A stretch of DNA of 64,000 nucleotides from Elysia marginata (lineage: Eukaryota; Mollusca; Gastropoda; Plakobranchidae), in NCBI GenBank assembly GCA_019649035.1, contig BMAT01013750.1:145485-209484 (forward strand), in the 5' to 3' direction. The position numbers and the translations under genes were made by a program. The notes under the pieces are model-generated. The model made no database searches and was not told the origin of the DNA. It was given only the letters and a program-made list of their open reading frames with translations. Below are positions 24,601 to 34,500 of the stretch, one piece after another. How positions within the stretch are numbered: position 1 is the first letter of the stretch; each line of letters opens with the position of its first letter.

Positions 24601-27600
24601 ACTTTTAAAGAAAAATTTCGAGATCATAGCGAAATCCTTTTCTCAAGGATGGTATGGTAAACAAGGGAAAATATAAAGCAGAATAGGATCTTTGCAATAA
24701 AGCACACACTATTATACATCGAAATGACACAAAGTGAGATTCTAGTAGGTATTTAATTGTTGATTTTTATGCCACACACCTGTGAAATATGAGACTAATC
24801 TGCCATAGAAAGAATGATTGAAGAACCAAAATACACACGTTTCAATACAACCCTCACCCCTTTTCCTAGCTAGAATAATTTACCTCATCTCAACAAATAA
24901 TGAGTTAACCCGATATTAGGAACTAGAAAAAACTGTTTTTCAGCCAGCAAAAGAATATAATCATATTGAATGTTAAATTTACATAGTGGAACATGAATGC
25001 AACCAAATATTTTTTACCCTTTCAACTCTCTTCAAAGTCATATTTTTGTTTTCTTTACAAACTATGTGCTTTTAAAATCTATAGATTGATAAAAGTATGT
25101 ATATTGCACTATATGCTTTGGACCAGAATTATCTAAAAAAGAAAGAAAAGTATTTAGCGTATAAGTTTTGAGAAGTTTTTTAAGTCAATTATCAAATTTA
25201 AAAAAAGAGTCAATACAGCCAAATAAACCAACTTACAAGTCTAGTAAAATATCGACCACTCTAAGATTGATGAGAATGCGCACTCCGTTTTGCTGCGTAG
25301 CTACAATGCCAGACAGGGTGAGGATTGCGCGCACTAACTGGCGAAGTACAAGCATCTTGCTGGCACCATGCCACGGCACTGACTCAACTTCCTCTTCTGT
25401 TTGAGTCTCATAACTATCAAAATCGTCAGATTTGTGGCCAGTGGCATCTGCTTTAGCTGAGCTATCCCAGACATGGCCATATTCTTCAACTCCATCTCTA
25501 CTGTTTTTGTTACCACTTTGGCCACTATCCACCACTGGCTGATCTGTAGATGATTTACTGAAGAAGTCTTTGTCACTCTGGCTGTGGTGATTGTCCAGCC
25601 AAAGCTCCGTCTTAGCTATACTGTTGAGCTCAGCAGCTTTCAGCCCTGGCTGGCGGAATTGACTGAACAAATATAACAGATGAGGCAGGATGGTGGCTGA
25701 CAAAGCCCTGCCTCGGATGTAACCATAGGGTCCCATGTCCAGCTCCCCCAGAGAGCGAAGCAGTCGCAAAATGATTCTCACCACATGAAACCCAGTCACT
25801 GACGTAAGAGCTGACGTTGAAGAACTATCACAATTCACCATGTGGCCCAGATACTCATCATCAGTGTCAGAGTCTTCCTCTCTGTTGATGGGTGTCGGGG
25901 TCCACATGTGGGTAACACGGAAGCCACGTTTAAAGCGTGGCTGTTGCCTGCTCCTGTTGCGTTCATCACTCTGGCTGTGGTGCCGCTGCTCAGTGTGATG
26001 TAGGCTGTTCTGCTCTTCCTCCTCTGTGTCGGACTGAATCACCTTGAGAGATCTGAAAGAACGAAAAGTTAAAAAAAAAACCATAAACTTCCATACATTG
26101 ATATGGAATTTAAAAATTCAAAGAAAAACCTCAGGCAGTTTGTGGATTTTAAAATTTTCCCAACCCTTACCTTAAAGTAAAATGTGCTTAAAAGTATGTT
26201 TGTGTGGAATATATATATCCCATGTTTTTCCTGACCAGATGAAGATTTTTATTTCCTGTGTTGGTCTGAAATTGAAAACAAAACTAAAAGAAAATTCTAA
26301 ACAGCAGTGCCTGCAGCGACTATATCCACATGCTTAATAAGAGCTGCAATACAGGTGCAATAACAGGTCGGAAGCTACAATAACTCTTTTAACATAAGCT
26401 TCACGAGCAAATCTCCACACTCACCTTTTAGACGGTGTTGATCTTGTCATGCGTTTTTTAGAGACACGGCCAGCCCCTACCACCCCTCGGATTCCATCTT
26501 TGGAAGGAGACTTGCCTATACCAAACCCAGTAGTGCTCATCTTGGCTTTGCTAGAGCTACCTCTTCTGCCCATATCCATGTAGGATGCTGTGCTGGCAAC
26601 TTTGCGCAGTTTGCGCACTTGAGTTGAATGGCATCCTAGTTGCTTCAAGCGACTTGTCTTGCTCACTAGTTGGAAGCAGGAGTTTAAGGGGACACTGGTG
26701 TTGTATGTATCTGCAAAATGGGCATAGAGACAAGTTCAATTTTTTATCTGACAATAGAGACCTTTAGCACACGCACTGTGTCTCACTACCCGTACGTGAA
26801 AATCGGGAAAGCAGATTGAGAAACTATGAAAATAATTAAACCATTTTCTAAAAATAGACCCACAGACGTTCGCGTCATACTCACGCGTTGCTGCTTAAAG
26901 TCTGTATTGACAAATTTTTGACCCCCAATTATTTTCATGCAGCTTTCCTTTTTTCCAACATGTAGTCTATATAGATACCTTATAGTATGTGCTTGTTGAA
27001 GAAGACTTTTCATGGTCTTGACCTTTGATACATACCATTAATGCTATACATTGACATTGCGCTTAAGAGCAATCAATCAAAATCAGAACAAGATTTTAAA
27101 TCATAGAAATACTTTTTCCTTCATCGTACTAATAAATGAAATACCACTTTAAACAATATTAGACATTTAAGAATAATCATAGCAAGAAAAAAAATAAATG
27201 AGCTGAGGGTCTTACCACTGAGTATCTGCCAATGTCGGAGTGTTTCTGCTTTTGATGCTGTTTCTGCCTCGTTTGACTCAGGCTGCTGGGTGTTGATTGT
27301 GCTAGAAGTCATGGAATGTGGACTATTGGGCTTCATGTGGAGACAGTAGGGTAGTAGATACAGTAACACTTCACACAGGTCTTGTCGCTGGACAACTCCC
27401 TGAAAGCATTTTGTAAAAAAATCATTCTCAACAACAAAAACATAACTGATTGTCTTATGTAGTTCCATTTTATGATTTTCAAGATAAAGAGCTTTTTTTA
27501 AAGTTAGCGTTTAATACACTCATGCTTTAAGCGCTATACATAGCTTTCCCCACAGGCTATTAACAACGAAATTACCTTCTGAACTCACAGATGAGCAGTA

Positions 27601-28466
27601 GTTAAAAATAAGAGGCTGAAATCATTTGAGCTCTAGAGAGCTTTCTAAAAGATTTGAGTCATTCAGCTTTAACCCACGAAGTGTCGGCCGGCCGATTAAA
27701 TCGGCCTATAAAACGGGAATTTTTTTTTTAGCACTAATGCTAATGGAAATTATGACGCAAAAATCAATATGTGACACTTCTAGGGTTAAAAAATTCAGAT
27801 TTTAATCTCTTATTGCCCTCACGATAAAATTTGAGGAACAGTCGTCATTCCTGCCTTGTCAACATAAAAATGTTCTAAAGCCGAATAGACATCACTACAC
27901 TTATGGTACCAATAGCAGTTCATTCCTAAGTAGGATATTGAACAATTTTCAAAACTAGTGAACTCTTCCTAAATTTTTTGCGCAGTGCACTTTATTTTAC
28001 CTTCAGTCCCATTCTGTCAACTGTGTAGAGTAGCCTCCATCCACGGCCTCTCAGAATATAGTCTTCAAGAGAGCGAGTTGCATCCTCCTCACTGACTCCT
28101 CTAGTCACCATATCTAAGTTTCGCATAAACTCCTGACTCAACTCATTGCTAATATTACGCATTTCTCTGAGAAAATATAATACATAAAAAAAAAGAATCA
28201 GCCAGCAGAGGTCATGAAAACAAAAGTCGGAAATAAATGTGGCATACTGAAATGTTTGTGCTAACAAGGCTTGATATTTCTAATTTTGTTAAACTGTGAA
28301 CAAAAATTACAAAAACTATGACTTCCTGGTAAAGACAGGGGCCATCTTAACTAGAAAACGTCACTCTCTATAATTACTGTCCCTATCTATAAGTCCTAAA
28401 AAGACTGAGTTGAAATGAGGGTATTGCAAGAATTCATACCAGATCACAAAAATATTAATTAGTCTT

Positions 28467-28504
<38 letters not shown>

Positions 28505-31500
28505 AAGAGAGAGAAAGAGAGATACAGACAGACAGAGACAGAGAGACAGACAAACAGACACAGCTAGAGAGACATAGTGAGGCAGAGACACAAACAGAGA
28601 CAGACAGACAAAGGAATTGTCCACTTTGATGCCAGATTAATCCTTTGCATGGAATTGAAATGTTCAGGACAGAATACTTTTTTGCTTTTAAATCATATTT
28701 GTTTTTTATTCCTTCTGGTTTTTTTTTAAATTTTTTTTAAACCAACTCTGATACAACAGTTGAAATTTGACTATTTCTTTAAAATAAGTTTTGATCAGAT
28801 TGTGAAATAATTAAACATTACAGCTCTTCAGCATATTCGTAAGCTTTTCTCCAGTCTTGGGGAAGAGCAGCTAAAGTTGAATCTGTAAGTTTTATCCACC
28901 ACAAGCAAAGTGCTCACCCGATGAAGATATTCCCGTGATTCTCCAAACTGGCATTGATAAATTGTCCAAGGAATTGGTCGAGCACAAAACGGCGTTGCTG
29001 AAACAAAACAGGGTGTACTTTTAAGTTAAAAGATTCATCACAAGGGAAGAAAAGAAAAGGAAAGTTTGAACACGCCAAAAGAAATGAGAAAACTACTTGA
29101 TAGTTCTAGTATACACAACAGCATAATCGTACTCAATACAATTTCTCAACTTTCATTCAAATAGGAGACAAATATTAAAGTCCTGATTGCGACCTGATTA
29201 AGATACACAATACTGAGTGGATCATGGAACACTGTGATAATAAGGGTTTGACATAACATGTCACCTATTTTTAGGCCTACAAGAACCTTGAAACCTGGCA
29301 TGTGTTTAACCCTTTTTTGTCCTAAAATGTTCGGGTTTTTTCTCACAATCTGCCTTTTAGATGCACTAGACGAGTGAATCTTGTTTGACTAGTATAAGGG
29401 AACCCTTACATAGCCCAAGGATGGTTTTTTATTTCGTTTTTTAAGTGTTCTATTTGCATTATTAACTCTTGCTTGTCAAGTTATCTAGATGTTTTTACTT
29501 GCATTATTATCTTCAGTTTGTCCTTTTTATTTTCTTTCTTTTGTTTGTATTGCTATCAATAGTTTATGGCAGATAGAGAATTTAAAATGGTTTCCTGGTT
29601 GGATAAAAATACATGTACAATGTATTTGCGTTAGTCTCGAAAACTCCATTTTTTCTTCCATTTTTTTTGTCTTTTTACAGCATTAACCTATAAAATAACG
29701 TGTCGGTTTTCCCCGAAACCTGAATGTTGCCATGGCAGAAAATGAACTTCTACATGGCAGAAAACAAGCTTCTAAGTTAGCCATGTGTTATGTCTCATTA
29801 ATAAATTATTATTGCAAGTGGGGGCAATAAAGGCTTCTACTTCATTCACATTTCAGAACAATGTTAACAACTCTCAAAGCGTTAAAACCCCCTACACTTT
29901 CCAAGTAATTTCCAATCAGGAGACCCGAAAAGGTACTTTAAACAGACACGAATGTACACACACCATCACTAGTATAAGCCATCTTCTTAGCTTCTTACAT
30001 GGCTGCAAAAACACCCAATATGGATAGATAGAGAAGTGTGGGAGGGGGGGGTAAATGTTAAACGTGTTAGGATACCACAATATCACTTTTGTATCCACTT
30101 GATAGAATAAATAGAATAATACTGCTGCACATAGACCTCCGAACTGTAGACCAGATACTGCAGGGAGGTATAGTGCCCCAACCTTTATGTTTTAGTTGAA
30201 TTGTAGTCTGGCGAATCCATTATTTTAACAAGGTAGAGGGCTCTTCTTTGACCTATAATAGAGTAAATAAGTAGAAGACTCTTATTTGCGTTCACTTATA
30301 TTCCGGCTGACTGGCTTGTTCCTTTGGCTAAGGTTTAATGCTGTGCTCATTCTTTTTAGGATGGCTGGCGATGTTACTATAATTCACGTGTTCGAATCAC
30401 ACAAAATGATATTTTTCAACCATTTTCACTTTAAGCCTACTTCAATCCTCTACTAACTAAATCACATCCCTTAAAGCGTTCGATCATTACCCCTATTTGG
30501 ACCCTATTTTGCAAGTGCACGTTATTACTGCTACGCTCCCGAATTTAAACTTTCAGTCAACATTGCCCGGTCTACTTGGGCTTTGCAGAGCTAAATAAGT
30601 CAAAACAGTCATGTGAAAGATTGGATAACATGGATGTCGAAATATAATTATGACACCTAAACGGCGACTACAGCTAAAAGACCATGTGATTCTGAAACTT
30701 TAAGTGCCTCAAGAGCTAAAAGCCTCTCACCGTTGTTACATCATATGAGCATTTGACATACAGGGACAAAGTCATTACAAAATAAATAACCATTCATTAT
30801 AATCCAACTATGCTTAGCGGTTATGATCGACCTAATTAGAGTGAACTATTTTTGTCTGTTGTTTATTCTGAAGAAAAAAAAACAGTCAAATATACGACAG
30901 GGTAAAATTGCTGTTTTCCAAAAGGTCTTTGCAAGATCATCCTGTATTTCCTTCGTTTGGTTGTTTGAATTTGAACGTCCCAGTCAACTTCGAGGTTATA
31001 TCAGAGACGGCGCTTGGGGCACTTGAAAGCGTGCTGCAACACTGATGTAAGGAGTGCTTGCATACACCACACCCAGTCACATTATCCTGACACCGGGCCG
31101 ACCAGACTTAACACTAAATGCAAAATGCCATACACTAGGCGGATCAGTTGCTAATACCAATTTTAAAGTCCTTGGTTTGACTCGGCCGGGGATCCAACCA
31201 CGCACCACCCGATTTCTGAGCGAGTGTCTTACCGCTAGGCCACAGAGCCGGTGTGTATTTCCTTCAAAATGAGAGCTTTACAGTGTTTATAAGAACATAA
31301 GGTTGTAAAAAGAGCAAAATTTCAAATTACAAACTAGGATGACAATACTTAATGAAATGATAGAAAAAGATAGTATAGCCGAGTTTCTATATAATGAACT
31401 AGAACTATTACGTAAAAATATGAGGATGGTGGTGGAATTGGATAAGGCCCCACCCTATAATTAAAAAACAATCTTATTCTACGTCAACTGGCAGTCCTGC

Positions 31501-34500
31501 TGGTTTTCTCTCGATTTCAGAGAAGATCAACCATTCTTAAAGCCCAGAAATCATTTTAATGCTTATGTTTGTATTATCAGTTTTTACATTAATCGATTTG
31601 GAAACAGAATGCAGCTGCACAATAAATTGAAATACCTTCACCTTGACCGCTATTACAGAATTGAATCTAGAATACATAAAACATTTCAAGGCCATTTGAT
31701 ATAGTTTTGAATAGAATTGATTGCAAACACTTGGGCAACAGGACATCGTCACTTACTAATGCTTGGGACCGTAGATAACAGCGCTAAAATGATAAAACAC
31801 CATAGCAGCCTAAAAATGTGAAATGTAAAGCTGCTGATATAAAATTATCTTACTTTTTTAAATTGGCATTGGCCTTGAAAGAGCTAAAATATAGAACACA
31901 AGATTAAAAATGAAAATAAACGTAGTTATTTTTGCAGTAGTTCATTGGACTAGAAAATGTTTCGCTGTATTTTTTCTTCGCTCTGACCTTGTGACCCCGT
32001 GACCCATGTAACGATATATACTAGGTGACCTAGAAAGAGCCCACAGGCGACACAATGTCATACAAAATATCTAAAGCTGCAGCTGCAAAACAAAAACAAA
32101 TTATACAAGAAGCAACCGATAAGCTTACATGGATGTGCATGGTTTTTCTTTTTCAGTAGATTAAAAATAACATTGTAACTCTTAGACCAATGTCGTAGTC
32201 ATTGAAAGAGCACAATAAGCTAATTCGCAGAACATAAAGAAATCTGTCGTTTTACATTCGGCATAATTTCGAGATTCCTCCTAAAATGAACCTTAACATT
32301 TTTTGTAAAATACTTGTTTACAAGTGGATGCCTTGAAAATGCAAGAAATTCCACTGAAACGACTAATGAGAATCATACTATGGTTAGTCATTTGTTAAAC
32401 TGTCTTATATTTATTGCTAGCTGGGTTGTGTCCGTTAGTTATTATTAACATTAAATTTTCTTTAAAAACTAAGTTACGAGTAAGAGCTCACGTATTATAA
32501 CAAAATTTAGTTATAGTTTAAAAGAAGTTGTAGATAGGAATAAACGGATAAGACCTTGATCAAAAAGTATACAGACAAATGAGTATGTTGGAAACCAAGA
32601 GTTGGAAACGTTTGAGTTAGGGGTTGGCTTAAATGATAGCAATTCCAGTCGATATGTGTTTGACTTTGTAAAACCTTTTTGATGAGGAAAAAAACACAAG
32701 CGCAAACATTTGTGTTTTACAGTTAGGGCATTTGGTAGTCACTAATATTTCTAAGTAATAGGTCCTTTTAATCAAAGTATTTGTTTAGCTTGTTGTGAAT
32801 ACATTTTCTTGGAACACAAGCCGTTACATACAGTTTATCAAAGATTGGGTTGGTGAACAGAAAAAAAGGCTTCTGAAGTCTTCCGACACTTTTTTTTACG
32901 TACTGTAATGAATGTTTGAAACTTTGATGAACTTTTAGTTTTAACCACATAGATTATTTGACAATACAGACTTTAAGCAGCAACGCGTGAGCATGACGGG
33001 AACGTCNNNNNNNNNNNNNNNNNNNNNNNNNNNNNNNNNNNNNNNNNNNNNNNNNNNNNNNNNNNNGTACGCGTAGTGAGACACGGTGCGTGTGCTTAAG
33101 GTCTCTATTAACTGGATGGGTGCGCAAGAAACTGCTAAAGGCAGAATCCAAGAATTTTCCTTCGACTTAAAGACCTTGAATAAAAGGACATTTTATCATT
33201 GGAGCGAAAAATGTGTCATCATCCATAGTGGGTGCACACCTCTTTCATCCGAGAAATGTTCACCAATCGCAAGGTCATAAACATATTTACGATTCAGGTG
33301 AAAAAGATTACGGTAGCCTTCAAGATCAAAATGTGGACAGCCATCACGAGGATGTAATTGACTGCGGTAAAATGTTTTAAATGTTGAATTAGTTCCGCTG
33401 AGTTCGGCGATGCATGGAAAGGTGTTTTGTCAAAGGCTTGCTGCATTGATAGTTTTTTAATTTCAAGACGGTGCAACAATAATCCGGATACAACGGCGAA
33501 TATTCTGGGATCCCTCGCAATTTTTAATAAAATATGCCTGTGCAACCATATCAAAATAACATAGCAATATTATTATTGCAGAAATGATGATAATGATGAA
33601 AATTTCTTGAAAATCAGGCTTTGATATCAGTTTATATACACTGTGAATAGATGATGGGCGTTAAATGCGTTCAACGTAGAGGTGCGGTGGCTGTGCGTTG
33701 TACACAAACTATTGTTATGCATGCAATATTATAGACCTTTTTAAAGGGAAAGGAACATTAATCTCGCATTATTTGTGTCGTATCAGATTTGTGAAAATTT
33801 GAAGACAGGCTGGACCTACAGTGACATAACACGCGGATGGACAAATTATCTATCTCTGGAGGCTTAAGAAAGACAGGTTTCGAGAAATTCGACAATGATA
33901 AAATTCATCACTTGAAATGAACATTGATATAATATATGCGTCGGCAAAGCAGCATTGCAGACACCAGAAAGCACCCCAGATGTGAAACATAGACAGGTCT
34001 ACACAATTAGTTCAAGAAAGCATTGACGTCAGATATTATTCAACTGAACATTACTGTAGATGTTAAACTGATTAGCTGGTTGTTTCAGAGAGAGTTTATG
34101 CAAAAAGGTTCGACCTATGCATGCAAAATCAATATTATAGCGTTGCGCCAAAAATAGAGAAGAACCAAAGAGACAAGATACCAGTTGAGGGATAGATGAG
34201 CAATTTTGGGCGTGGCTGTTGAGCCCGATGCTTGATTGGCAAACCCTGCCACAGGAGACGCAAGTATATCTGTCCAATGTCCTTTTCGGATATTTTCTCC
34301 TCTCCCCCTTGTCCTCACAGTTAAGTAACCTCTTTGTTTTCGCTATCGTCGTTCCAACTAAGACCACTGATTTCCATAAGCTCCGGTTGTCAGCCAGGCT
34401 TTCCGAGGACTGATGATCAATGTCTACCAAATTCAAGTCTCTCTTTCAGACATACATATACATATATCTAAGCATTGGCCTTCCTTTGGAGCTGCTACCT

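Noticed and set aside
30360-30400. GTGTTCGAATCAC as a tRNA B box
   Set aside because: No A box or foldable tRNA upstream; isolated match.
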